Positions 1 through 6,316 of a stretch of 7,763 nt of DNA are shown here, piece by piece. The position numbers and the translations under genes were made by a program. The stretch's first letter is position 1. Each line of letters begins with the position of its first letter. Source of the stretch: Planctomycetes bacterium RIFOXYC2_FULL_41_27. Its GTDB lineage: Bacteria > Planctomycetota > Brocadiia > Brocadiales > Brocadiaceae. The stretch is taken from assembly GCA_001828645.1 (NCBI GenBank), contig MHZD01000238.1:1-7763 (forward strand), in the 5' to 3' direction. Below the pieces are notes generated by a model. It did no database searches. It was not told the DNA's origin and worked only from the letters and a program-made list of their open reading frames with translations.

Positions 1-32
1 CGATAAAGAAGGAAATGGAGTCAATTTACTGA
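1..32 (+). CDS. C-terminal tail of probable MntA-type nucleotidyltransferase antitoxin (partial)
   Basis: Only the last nine codons are present, in the frame starting at base 3, reading IKKEMESIY and ending at TGA 30-32. The stop overlaps the ATG of the HepT gene (TGATG), the usual stop/start overlap of an antitoxin-toxin pair. In MntA/HepT systems the gene before hepT encodes a minimal nucleotidyltransferase that AMPylates a tyrosine of HepT and silences it. The identification is from position and the short tail. Support comes from a relic near 6317-6418 that has a nucleotidyltransferase-like GSY motif, the same KEME-x-I ending and the same overlap with an ATG. The catalytic part lies outside the window. 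Confidence 0.6.
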   Translation, partial: IKKEMESIY

Positions 33-376
33 TGGAGAGAAAAGATCCTATTTATATAAAGCACATATTAGACGCGATATCCAGAATAGGTGAGTATACC
101 CAGGGAATAAAATATGAAAATTTCGTGAATAATCATCTTATTCAGGACGGAGTAATAAGGCAGCTTGAAATAATCGGTGAAGCCTCCAAAAGGTTATCTG
201 CGGAGATTAAGGAAAAATATCTTGAGATACCCTGGAAAGATATAATGGGAATGAGAGATAAATTAATACACGATTATTTTGGTGTAGATTTAGATGCAGT
301 CTGGGATACAGTCGAGAAGGATATTCCTGTGTTAAAAAATAAATTGCAGGATTCGTCATGGGAAAAAAGTTTATAA
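32..376 (+). CDS. hepT: HepT-like HEPN toxin (DUF86 family ribonuclease)
   Basis: A 114-residue, mostly helical protein typical in length for the HepT/DUF86 branch of HEPN domains. The HEPN catalytic signature R-x4-H-x-Y is intact: Arg75, His80 and Tyr82 (RDKLIHDY). Upstream of it is the family block around residues 42-56 (IRQLEIIGEASKRLS) and Pro67-Trp68 before the motif. HepT proteins cleave RNA in the cytoplasm; the neighbouring MntA nucleotidyltransferase neutralises them by adding AMP to the motif tyrosine. That mechanism is known for the family and not shown here. The start ATG overlaps the stop of the upstream gene, so the two are probably translationally coupled. With all key residues present the toxin looks functional. 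It is followed by an AT-rich 7-bp hairpin (379-396) without a T-run. Confidence 0.93.
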   Translation: MERKDPIYIKHILDAISRIGEYTQGIKYENFVNNHLIQDGVIRQLEIIGEASKRLSAEIKEKYLEIPWKDIMGMRDKLIHDYFGVDLDAVWDTVEKDIPVLKNKLQDSSWEKSL

Positions 377-434
377 AATGATTTTTGATAAAATCAATAA
401 GAAATACCCAAAACATTATATAGAGAATCCTTCC

Positions 435-447
435 GGAGAATAGTTTG
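435..447 (+). promoter_or_regulatory. Shine-Dalgarno and TTG start of the large nuclease-like gene
   Basis: GGAG at 435-438 lies six bases before TTG 445-447. The frame is open only from 424, after an in-frame TAG at 421-423, and contains no ATG or GTG between that stop and the TTG. TTG is therefore the best-supported start. Confidence 0.6.
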
Positions 448-2877
448 TTTAACTCGGATACTCAAACCGTTCTTACTGTAACTTCAATCTCAAGACCAAA
501 AAGAGTAGCTTTTTTAGTTCACTCTGAGAAGATCGACAATAATGGCATTAACCAGATTATCAGGTATAGTATAGGAACGTGGGGTGGAAGGTTTCATGCA
601 ATAATTCCTACTTCGGGAGAAGAGATTGCACCAGATTGGTGGAAGCTTCTCATCATTTTAGATCCAGACATTATTTATTCCTTTCTTCCTCTTGCTGATA
701 AATTAATTCGACGTATCAATAGATACATCCTTCCAGCAAAAATTATAGAGCCTAACGACAGAGTAAAAGTTGAGAACACTTATAGAATTGATACGTTTAC
801 AATAGGAGCTTTGGGCATAGAGGATATTCCGCGTTTTAAGTGGGAATCACGACGTTTCTTAGATGAACCTTCCTTCTTCTATATCAAGGAAGGCAAAGAA
901 GATACTCAGAATAACTCATTTGTGTTACGTAATTTTGGCACTTTACCTAAAACTGCAGATCTCTCCGTTGAATCCTTATTTCGTGACATACGCTGTGAAA
1001 TTATAGAACCAAATGAAATGACACCATCTGAAATATTAGAAAATATATTTGAAAAAGCCAAACCATATCCGAGGAAAATAATTGTCCCTATCGATTTTTG
1101 TCAAATGTATACCTTTTGCAATTATTCACTTGATTATAATGAATCTACAAAGGGAATTCACATAGTTGTAGGAAATCAACCCTTTGATGCTATCTATGCA
1201 TGGAATCGTGCTTTAATCTCAGGCATGACTTTTGGACGTGATGTTTTCTGGCTTGCTGAAGAACATTCCCAGGACGAAAACTTGTTACGACTTATGAGTC
1301 GATGGATAAATGAATTTTGGACTGGTAATATGGAAACGCCTGGAAAGATTGTCTCGTATAGTGTGGATGTAACTTCGCTTCAAAATCTAGCTAAAAAGAT
1401 GAGTGAACTTACTCGTTTGCACTTTAAAGCAATACGAATAAATCCAGATAACCTTCCCTGCCCTAATGCGCGCAAATTTATACCAAAACTACTTGAACGT
1501 GGACAGGCATGCCGAATAGACAAAGTACCACTATCTGAGAATAAAGGTCTAGTTGGATTTCAAAGGCCGCCTTTTTTGTTTAAAGGACATCCTCAATTTG
1601 GATGGATGGTAGACCTTGAAATTCAATATCACCCCGAACGATATAATTGGACTAATGTCAGGCCGACATGGAAGCTACCCAAACGCTTGGGACTTGCACA
1701 CAAGTTTTTTGATAATTATAAACGCAGTTCTCGTATAGTAAATGGTGGTTTACCAAGTATAGAAACAGCAAATGAAGATAATGTTATACATATCCTCATA
1801 CCATCTGATCTTGCTGTAGTACGGACATGGCTTGAATATTACCCAAATACAAGTAAACACCGTCCTCAGACAACCCCCTTATTCACAGAAATCCATGTAT
1901 CGGACAAAGGGCAATATTTACAGGGAATAATACGCCTTTTTGGAAATATTTACTCAGCCGGAAATAAATTTGAAGACCCATTCTGGCGTGATGTATTGCT
2001 CCATATGGTTGGTAAACCAGATTATCATAATGATTTTACAGAGATTAAAAAAATAGTTCATAAATCAATCAATGACATTTTTGCGGAGGATACGACACCA
2101 TTAGAAGCTGGCAGTCCTCGGCTGGATCAATTTGCCGAGAAACTGACATATAAACTCCTATCCATTGATGCAAAGTCTCATGAATTGACTGTGGAACAAC
2201 TCAAAGGCCGATTTGCGCAATTGCGTGGAGAAGCATTAAATAAGGATCCTAATAACGGTTGGTGGAATGCAAATGAAAGGTTTGATGAGTTAAAAGAACA
2301 GGAATTACAAAGTCTACTTGAAACAAAAGTATTTCTGCAAGGTTTAGAACTTTCCTGTCCACATTGTGGTACACGTCAGTGGTATGTTGTAGACGATTTA
2401 GGTTCTGAGATGCGTTGTAATGGGTGTCTATTTCATTTTCCTCTCCCACCCGATCCCTCTTGGTCATTTCGACTTAATAGCCTTGTTCGAAATGCATTAC
2501 GCAAATATGGAACTCTTGCAGTATTACATACTTTATATGAACTGCAGAGAGATAGTTTTTCGGAAATGTTTTTATACCTTCCTTGCCAGGATATTTTTAA
2601 AGCTGATATAAATACTCCATTCACTGATCTCGATATTGTTGTTATCAAAGAAGGTAAGTTCATTATAGGAGAAGCGAAGTCAGACCCTGGAGGGTTCAAA
2701 CATCCCGATTTTGAAAAACTCAGGGAGGTTGCAATAGAGTTGTTGCCTGATGAAATATTACTTGCAGCACCAGGAAATAAATGGCCTGATAGTGTGCTTA
2801 CAGAGATAAAAAATCTAACTGACGAACTTAAACAGGTAGATGTTGCTGTTTCTCCGCTGCTACTTCAATGGTTATAA
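445..2877 (+). CDS. Large zinc-ribbon protein with C-terminal PD-(D/E)XK nuclease-like domain, possible defence effector
   Basis: An 810-residue protein I do not recognise as a named family. Near the N-terminus (about residues 20-80) is an alternating beta/alpha pattern with GGRFHAIIP and DPDIIYS, suggestive of a Rossmann-like or sensor domain. Around residue 250 is a WNRAL segment. A four-cysteine zinc ribbon follows: Cys638-x2-Cys641 and Cys658-x2-Cys661. The C-terminal part has a PD-(D/E)XK-type core, Asp730 then Glu743-x-Lys745 (strand, IIGEAK), with Glu707 as a possible upstream acidic residue. Such cores occur in Mrr-like and Shedu-like restriction nucleases. No Walker A, helicase or methyltransferase motif was seen. 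The gene starts at TTG, 68 bases after a HepT toxin, and is visibly AT-rich: bases 1081-1140 have 16 G/C of 60. A cytoplasmic DNA- or RNA-cleaving defence protein is inferred from these motifs and the context. No signal peptide or membrane segment is evident. Confidence 0.85.
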   Translation: MFNSDTQTVLTVTSISRPKRVAFLVHSEKIDNNGINQIIRYSIGTWGGRFHAIIPTSGEEIAPDWWKLLIILDPDIIYSFLPLADKLIRRINRYILPAKIIEPNDRVKVENTYRIDTFTIGALGIEDIPRFKWESRRFLDEPSFFYIKEGKEDTQNNSFVLRNFGTLPKTADLSVESLFRDIRCEIIEPNEMTPSEILENIFEKAKPYPRKIIVPIDFCQMYTFCNYSLDYNESTKGIHIVVGNQPFDAIYAWNRALISGMTFGRDVFWLAEEHSQDENLLRLMSRWINEFWTGNMETPGKIVSYSVDVTSLQNLAKKMSELTRLHFKAIRINPDNLPCPNARKFIPKLLERGQACRIDKVPLSENKGLVGFQRPPFLFKGHPQFGWMVDLEIQYHPERYNWTNVRPTWKLPKRLGLAHKFFDNYKRSSRIVNGGLPSIETANEDNVIHILIPSDLAVVRTWLEYYPNTSKHRPQTTPLFTEIHVSDKGQYLQGIIRLFGNIYSAGNKFEDPFWRDVLLHMVGKPDYHNDFTEIKKIVHKSINDIFAEDTTPLEAGSPRLDQFAEKLTYKLLSIDAKSHELTVEQLKGRFAQLRGEALNKDPNNGWWNANERFDELKEQELQSLLETKVFLQGLELSCPHCGTRQWYVVDDLGSEMRCNGCLFHFPLPPDPSWSFRLNSLVRNALRKYGTLAVLHTLYELQRDSFSEMFLYLPCQDIFKADINTPFTDLDIVVIKEGKFIIGEAKSDPGGFKHPDFEKLREVAIELLPDEILLAAPGNKWPDSVLTEIKNLTDELKQVDVAVSPLLLQWL

Positions 2878-2884
2878 AGCTTGC

Positions 2885-2907
2885 AATACGTAAACTTTTG
2901 TATTTTT
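2885..2907 (+). terminator. Weak hairpin with T-run after the large gene
   Basis: AATAC (2885-2889) can pair with GTATT (2900-2904) over a 10-base loop, and the right arm runs into T residues to 2907. It starts eight bases after the stop codon. The stem is short and has little G/C, so this is at best a marginal intrinsic terminator. Confidence 0.2.
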
Positions 2908-2908
2908 C

Positions 2909-3157
2909 ATGGAACGAATGAACGCATCCCTTATTGAAAAATTTGTTGAAAAAATAACACACGTCAAAAAAGAACCTTCCGCTTGTTAAAAAGAAGTTAA
3001 ATCCGGTATGTAATTGGGAATGGTGGGGGTGGGATGAACGTTGTTTTATCAGCAGCCCAAGCGGGGATATTTTAGAATTATACCTGGAAATACAGGATGT
3101 AGCTTGGTTAATTTATGATTACTGGATTTTTTTAAGAAATAGTAAAAAGCAGATATG
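2909..3157 (+). other. Intergenic stretch with broken coding-like frames
   Basis: There is no confident gene here. ATG 2909 opens a 26-codon frame (beginning MERMNASLIEKFVEKITHV) that stops at 2987-2989. A second frame is open from 2958 to a TGA at 3204-3206, has no ATG, GTG or TTG start before the Trp-rich part, and runs into the 3' end of the opposite-strand radical SAM gene. Its translation (for example SSPSGDILELYLEIQDVAW) looks protein-like, so the two could be pieces of one decayed small gene joined by a frameshift near 2975-2990. The Trp-rich part comes from a G/T-rich run and may be chance. I recognise no family. Confidence 0.2.
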
Positions 3158-3910
3158 TCAGCAAATACTCACAGGTTTCCCTGCAAATCCATTCTTCAGT
3201 CTCTGAATTATGTCATCTATAAAATCTTTATCAAGCCATTTGCTCAGGTTCATGCGTTCGTATATTTTAAGGGTTTTTGAGGTGTAATTCATCCTGTCGA
3301 TAATAATGCTGTCAACATGGGTGTTTATCTTTTCCGAAAGCGTCTCAGGATTCATTGGCAGCGCCGGACCTATAAAGGCATAGGTCTTTATCCTGTTATC
3401 ATGGAGTGTTTTCAGGGTACGCATTCTTGCTATGATTGATGGGGCATTTGGTTCAAATACTTTCCTTATCTCTTCGTCATTCGTTGTGATGGTAATGCCC
3501 ACCTCAATGTCCTTAAATTTCTTAATAATGTCCATATCCCTCAGGACAAGGGGGGATTTCGTGAGTATATCAACAGGGGATTGGTTTTGTAATAAGATTT
3601 CAAGACACTGCCGTGTAAGTTTGTATTTCGATTCGATTTGCTGGTAGGCATCTGTTACTGAACTGATCATGACCCTTCCATTTCTTGCCCTTTTGAGCTG
3701 TCTTTGTAGAATTTCCGGGGCGTTGATCTTGACATCCACAAAGCCTCCCCATGGTTCTGTATGGCCGGTGTATCTCTTCATGAATGTTGCATAACAGTAT
3801 CTGCAGCCGTGAGAGCAGCCTACATAGGGGTTGACACAGTAATCAACACCAGGGATTCCTGATTTCGTGAGGATGGACTTAGCCTTTATCTCTCGGATGA
3901 TTAAACTCAT
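3158..3910 (-). CDS. SplB-like radical SAM protein (COG1533 type)
   Basis: A 250-residue protein with the radical SAM cluster motif C-x3-C-x2-C at Cys32, Cys36 and Cys39 in YVGCSHGCRYCYA. It binds a [4Fe-4S] cluster that cleaves S-adenosylmethionine. The lead-in NPYVGC and the following KINAPEILQRQL are typical of the short SPL-family proteins widespread in non-sporulating bacteria and archaea. Further matches to the barrel are SSVTDAYQ, DILTKSPL and the GITITTNDE strand. True spore photoproduct lyases are longer, about 340 residues, and nothing here suggests sporulation, so DNA repair activity should not be assumed; the substrate of these short members is unknown. It is transcribed leftward, divergent from the sirtuin gene with about 120 bases between them. 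The start ATG (3908-3910) has only a weak Shine-Dalgarno. The protein ends in Cys. Confidence 0.88.
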   Translation of the reverse strand: MSLIIREIKAKSILTKSGIPGVDYCVNPYVGCSHGCRYCYATFMKRYTGHTEPWGGFVDVKINAPEILQRQLKRARNGRVMISSVTDAYQQIESKYKLTRQCLEILLQNQSPVDILTKSPLVLRDMDIIKKFKDIEVGITITTNDEEIRKVFEPNAPSIIARMRTLKTLHDNRIKTYAFIGPALPMNPETLSEKINTHVDSIIIDRMNYTSKTLKIYERMNLSKWLDKDFIDDIIQRLKNGFAGKPVSIC

Positions 3911-3974
3911 ATTTTCAATTTTATCATGACCAGCAGGACAGTGCCTATATTTTTCTTAAAATAGAAATGCAGAT

Positions 3975-3998
3975 ATGATAGTATGTTATCATTATAAT
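3975..3998 (+). promoter_or_regulatory. Candidate -10 box and overlapping inverted repeat before the sirtuin gene
   Basis: A perfect TATAAT lies at 3993-3998, 31 bases before the sirtuin start, within the divergent gap. No good -35 box is visible at the expected distance. ATGATA (3975-3980) and TATCAT (3987-3992) form an inverted repeat directly abutting the -10 box and could be an operator. In such AT-rich DNA both may be chance. Confidence 0.3.
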
Positions 3999-4029
3999 AA
4001 GAAATATATAAAAACAAGAGGAATGATTT

Positions 4030-4788
4030 TTGGTTAAGAAAAACATTGATAGTGAAGCTTTATATAAAGAAGTTGCACGGTTAATGGCTGACCGGAAGCA
4101 GTGCGTGGCGTTGACTGGCGCTGGTGTATCGGCGGAAAGCGGCATACCTACGTTCAGGTCAAAGGGAGGACTCTGGGAAAAGTACGATCCCATAGAATTC
4201 GCTTCTATTGAAGCTTTTCGGAAGGATCCGTCAAAATACTGGTCACTGCGCGGGGAATTTATCAAGGACTATGATCGGTATCAGCCAAACAAGGCACATC
4301 TCGCCCTGGCAGAGCTTGAGCATGTGGGAATAGTACGATGTGTAATAACCCAGAATATCGACGGTCTGCACAAAAAGGCCGGCAGCAAAAATGTGATTGA
4401 AATTCACGGGAATCTCATGGAAATCATTTGCCTTGTGTGCGGCAAGGGATACAAAGCACCCCACATTCCCGATGGAATGCCGCCCCATTGTTCGTGTGGC
4501 GGCATTCTTAAACCAAACACCGTTTTGTTCGGAGAGGAGTTGCCGGTGGGTGTATTCATGAAGGCAAAAGAGGAATCAGCATCGTGCAGAATCATGCTCC
4601 TTGTCGGTACATCCGCAATTGTTCAGCCTGCGGCGTCTTTGCCTTATCTGGCAAAACAGAACGGAGCAAAGATAATCGAGATCAATATTGAGAAGGCATT
4701 TCCCGAAGCTGATTATTTTATTATAGAAAAGGCAGGAACAGCCCTTCCCAGAATCGTTGCAGAGGTAAATAAATTTAGCCATGAATAA
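4030..4788 (+). CDS. NAD-dependent protein deacylase, sirtuin (Sir2/CobB family)
   Basis: A 252-residue sirtuin removing acyl groups from lysines while consuming NAD, giving nicotinamide and O-acyl-ADP-ribose; cytoplasmic. The full motif set is present: GAGVSAESGIPTFR (30-43) for NAD binding, TQNIDGLH (107-114), catalytic His126 in IHGN, the zinc cysteines Cys134-x2-Cys137 and Cys154-x-Cys156, FGE (167-169), GTSAIVQPAASLP from 193, and EINIE near the C-terminus. Overall it resembles archaeal Sir2-Af1-type enzymes. The second zinc pair is C-x-C, tighter than the common C-x2-C. The Tyr-x2-Arg pair marking desuccinylases is not clear; the region reads Tyr70-Trp-Ser-Leu-Arg74. TTG 4030 is chosen because an in-frame TGA lies at 4024-4026 and AAGAGGA (4016-4022) is well spaced. 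Met19 is an alternative, but the upstream helix fits the family. The end overlaps the hydrolase start by eight bases. Confidence 0.95.
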   Translation: MVKKNIDSEALYKEVARLMADRKQCVALTGAGVSAESGIPTFRSKGGLWEKYDPIEFASIEAFRKDPSKYWSLRGEFIKDYDRYQPNKAHLALAELEHVGIVRCVITQNIDGLHKKAGSKNVIEIHGNLMEIICLVCGKGYKAPHIPDGMPPHCSCGGILKPNTVLFGEELPVGVFMKAKEESASCRIMLLVGTSAIVQPAASLPYLAKQNGAKIIEINIEKAFPEADYFIIEKAGTALPRIVAEVNKFSHE

Positions 4789-5776
4789 GTATCTCATGCA
4801 AGTTCTTGATAGGTTATATTTTCGTGTCGCCCCTGCCAGAATCCGTGTACCTCAGAAGCCGGATTCGTATGATTTCAGTCACATAACCAAAAAGGAGTAT
4901 TTAGAAAATCCCGAATTATTTTATAGTAAACCCGATAAGATGCCCGATTTTTCTATAACCAGAACTGCCGATATTGACGGCGTTGAAGTCGTTGACGTCA
5001 AATTTCCAAGTCCTATCCAGACCAAACATGCAAAAAACAACACGGTTCACGGACTTTATTTCAAGGCTTCAGGGAAAAAGGATTTTGCAACGGTAATCCT
5101 TCTCCACGGATGGGGGAGAAGTAATCTCTGGAAAGAGAAAAAAATTGCCTTGAATTTAGCCAGGAATAATATTAATTGCTTTATTCTCAAACTTCCTTTT
5201 CACTTCGAAAGAACGCCTGAAGACACGTGGAGTGGTGAATATTTCATCACGGGAGATATTCACAGGACGGTTGAAGGAACACGCCAGCTCGTCATAGAAG
5301 TGAGAACAGTCTCGTCCTGGTTGAGAAAACAGGTAGAAAAAGTGGTTATATCAGGTATTAGTCTGGGAGGGATGATGGCACACCTGGCAATGGCGGCTGA
5401 GGCGTTTGATGCAGGAATCACCATCCTGGCAGGCGGCAATAACGCCGGCATTATCTGGGAGGGAATAGCAACCGGAAGTGTAAAAGATGATTTATTAAAG
5501 GCAGGCTTTAACCGCGCACAGACAAGCCATATATACCAGATCATTAACCCTTGCATCCTGGCAAAGCACAACAAAACAAAGCGACTGTTAATGATAAACG
5601 GACTTTATGACGAAGTCGTGCCGAGGAGATTTACCATGGAATTATGGGAGGCGCTGGGAAGGCCAAAGATAAAGTGGTATCCCTGTTCACATGTAACCTC
5701 GATATTATTTGTAAAAAACATTGCAAAGGATATGGTCAAATTCATTCACGGGGATGCGGAGGTCAATCATGAATAA
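4781..5776 (+). CDS. Alpha/beta-hydrolase fold protein
   Basis: A 331-residue protein with an alpha/beta-hydrolase domain from about residue 85. The oxyanion-side motif is HGWGRS (109-114). The nucleophile elbow is Gly192-Ile-Ser194-Leu-Gly196. The other triad members are probably Asp277 (GLYDEVVP) and His304 (PCSHVTSI). Residues 1-80 are an extra N-terminal region rich in Pro and aromatic residues, with no signal peptide or membrane helix evident. Esterase, thioesterase or peptidase activity on an unknown substrate is possible; the sequence does not decide. The ATG lies inside the sirtuin's last codons (CATGAATAA), so the two are probably co-transcribed and translationally coupled, perhaps both acting on acyl groups (inference). 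A good Shine-Dalgarno at standard spacing is lacking, which fits coupling. Met6 is an alternative start. Confidence 0.88.
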   Translation: MNKYLMQVLDRLYFRVAPARIRVPQKPDSYDFSHITKKEYLENPELFYSKPDKMPDFSITRTADIDGVEVVDVKFPSPIQTKHAKNNTVHGLYFKASGKKDFATVILLHGWGRSNLWKEKKIALNLARNNINCFILKLPFHFERTPEDTWSGEYFITGDIHRTVEGTRQLVIEVRTVSSWLRKQVEKVVISGISLGGMMAHLAMAAEAFDAGITILAGGNNAGIIWEGIATGSVKDDLLKAGFNRAQTSHIYQIINPCILAKHNKTKRLLMINGLYDEVVPRRFTMELWEALGRPKIKWYPCSHVTSILFVKNIAKDMVKFIHGDAEVNHE

Positions 5777-5822
5777 GAACGCGGTCACTACAACTATAGT
5801 TGTAAAATTAAATCGCCAATAA
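5769..5822 (+). pseudogene. 17-codon open frame after the hydrolase, possible stub of a lost operon gene
   Basis: ATG 5769 overlaps the last eight bases of the hydrolase in exactly the way the hydrolase overlaps the sirtuin: both junctions read CATGAATAAG. The frame reads MNKNAVTTTIVVKLNRQ and stops at 5820-5822. Beyond it lies AT-rich DNA and then a MITE-like repeat. It may be the 5' remnant of a third coupled gene or just a chance short frame. No family is recognisable. Confidence 0.3.
5789..5804. promoter_or_regulatory. Perfect 16-base palindrome, possible operator
   Basis: TACAACTATAGTTGTA is perfectly self-complementary. TACA...TGTA half-sites of this kind are used by BlaI/CopY-type repressors, but no such regulator is in the window, so the role is unknown. 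It lies just after the hydrolase stop and about 260 bases before the ydcH-like start. Confidence 0.3.
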
Positions 5823-5883
5823 TTATTTTATTGTATAGAATTTTCATTTTATTCATGCGGTTCACATGGTATATGCGATGCAT

Positions 5884-6020
5884 AAATCCCCCTTAGAAAA
5901 GGGGGCAAAGGGGGTTGTAAACTTGTCCTCGTGAAAACGGGGATAACCACGGAAAAACACAACCCCCTTGAATCGTTCGACTGAGCTCACGACGAAGTCC
6001 CCCTTTGCTAAGGAGGACTT
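5884..6020. repeat. MITE-like inverted repeat with C5/G5 blocks
   Basis: A 137-base element with long imperfect terminal inverted repeats of about 36 bases. The left end begins AAATCCCCCTTAG at 5884. The right end, read on the minus strand, begins AAGTCCTCCTTAG. Both continue through an AAGGGGG block to GGGGGTTGT, whose inner arms at 5910-5918 and 5959-5967 pair perfectly. The left end alone can fold as CCCCCTT (5888-5894) with AAGGGGG (5899-5905). No transposase is encoded and no clear target duplication is seen. The right arm is interrupted by a 25-base palindromic insert at 5973-5997. Similar C5-type dispersed repeats are common in several environmental phyla. Confidence 0.75.
5973..5997 (-). 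repeat. Mini-palindrome insert, copy 1, nested in the MITE-like repeat
   Basis: On the minus strand it reads CTTCGTCGTGAG, CTCAGTCGAAC, then GA. The central TGAGCTCA is a perfect palindrome and the arms TTCG/CGAA pair. Removing it restores a continuous arm (CCCCCTTGAATCCCCCTTTG) that matches the other end of the host repeat. A two-base TC (GA on the other strand) lies on both sides of the 23-base core at 5975-5997. A second copy is at 6433-6457. Confidence 0.75.
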
Positions 6021-6054
6021 AAAAAGAATAACTTAATAACCCATAACCTTAGAA

Positions 6055-6060
6055 AGGAGA
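6055..6060 (+). promoter_or_regulatory. Strong Shine-Dalgarno of the ydcH-like gene
   Basis: AGGAGA at 6055-6060, preceded by AAA, lies six bases before ATG 6067. It is the best ribosome-binding site in the window and fixes the start. Confidence 0.7.
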
Positions 6061-6066
6061 CACGAT

Positions 6067-6312
6067 ATGCAACATGAGCATCATGACCTCATTCACGAAT
6101 TTCCTGAGTATCGTGAAGAAATTCATAATCTTAAAACTACCAACGAGCACTTTCGTGAGATTTTTGATGCATATCATACAATCGATAAAGAGGTTTATCG
6201 TGTAGAAAACAATATCGAACCCCGGTCAGATGCGGCATTGGAAGAGCTTAAGAAACGGAGGCTTGTCTTAAAGGACGAACTTTTCCGAATAATAAGGCAG
6301 AGCAAGCCTTAG
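6067..6312 (+). CDS. YdcH-like small helical protein (DUF465 family)
   Basis: An 81-residue, highly charged, wholly helical protein. It matches the DUF465/YdcH pattern: an N-terminal HDLIHEFPEYREEIHNLK, then HFREIFDAYHTIDKEVYRVE, then a C-terminal LEELKKRRLVLKDEL helix, expected to form a helical hairpin or coiled coil. The length is normal for the family. The molecular function of the family is not established. It is the only intact gene in a repeat-rich zone, between a MITE-like element and a decayed toxin-antitoxin copy. It probably has its own transcript, but no convincing promoter could be assigned in the AT-rich 6021-6050 stretch. Confidence 0.9.
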   Translation: MQHEHHDLIHEFPEYREEIHNLKTTNEHFREIFDAYHTIDKEVYRVENNIEPRSDAALEELKKRRLVLKDELFRIIRQSKP

Positions 6313-6316
6313 ATAA

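Noticed and set aside
379..396. 7-bp AT-only hairpin (TGATTTT / AAAATCA) after hepT as a terminator
   Set aside because: The stem has a single G/C-rich end and no T-run follows, so it would be too weak to terminate.
378..443. A 21-codon frame (MIFDKINKKYPKHYIENPSGE) between hepT and the nuclease gene, ending one base before the TTG start
   Set aside because: No good Shine-Dalgarno and no recognisable family, and its end is simply the ribosome-binding site of the next gene. It is probably chance, although a short leader frame cannot be excluded.
2249..2699. Several 60-90-codon open frames on either strand inside the 3' part of the nuclease gene
   Set aside because: They lie wholly within a gene with clear motifs and have no start signals or family resemblance.
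3945..4265. A 106-codon minus-strand frame overlapping the sirtuin start
   Set aside because: It is antisense to conserved sirtuin NAD-binding motifs and shows no protein family features.
5260..5574. A 104-codon minus-strand frame inside the hydrolase gene
   Set aside because: It is antisense to the catalytic serine region and only reflects the codon pattern of the real gene.
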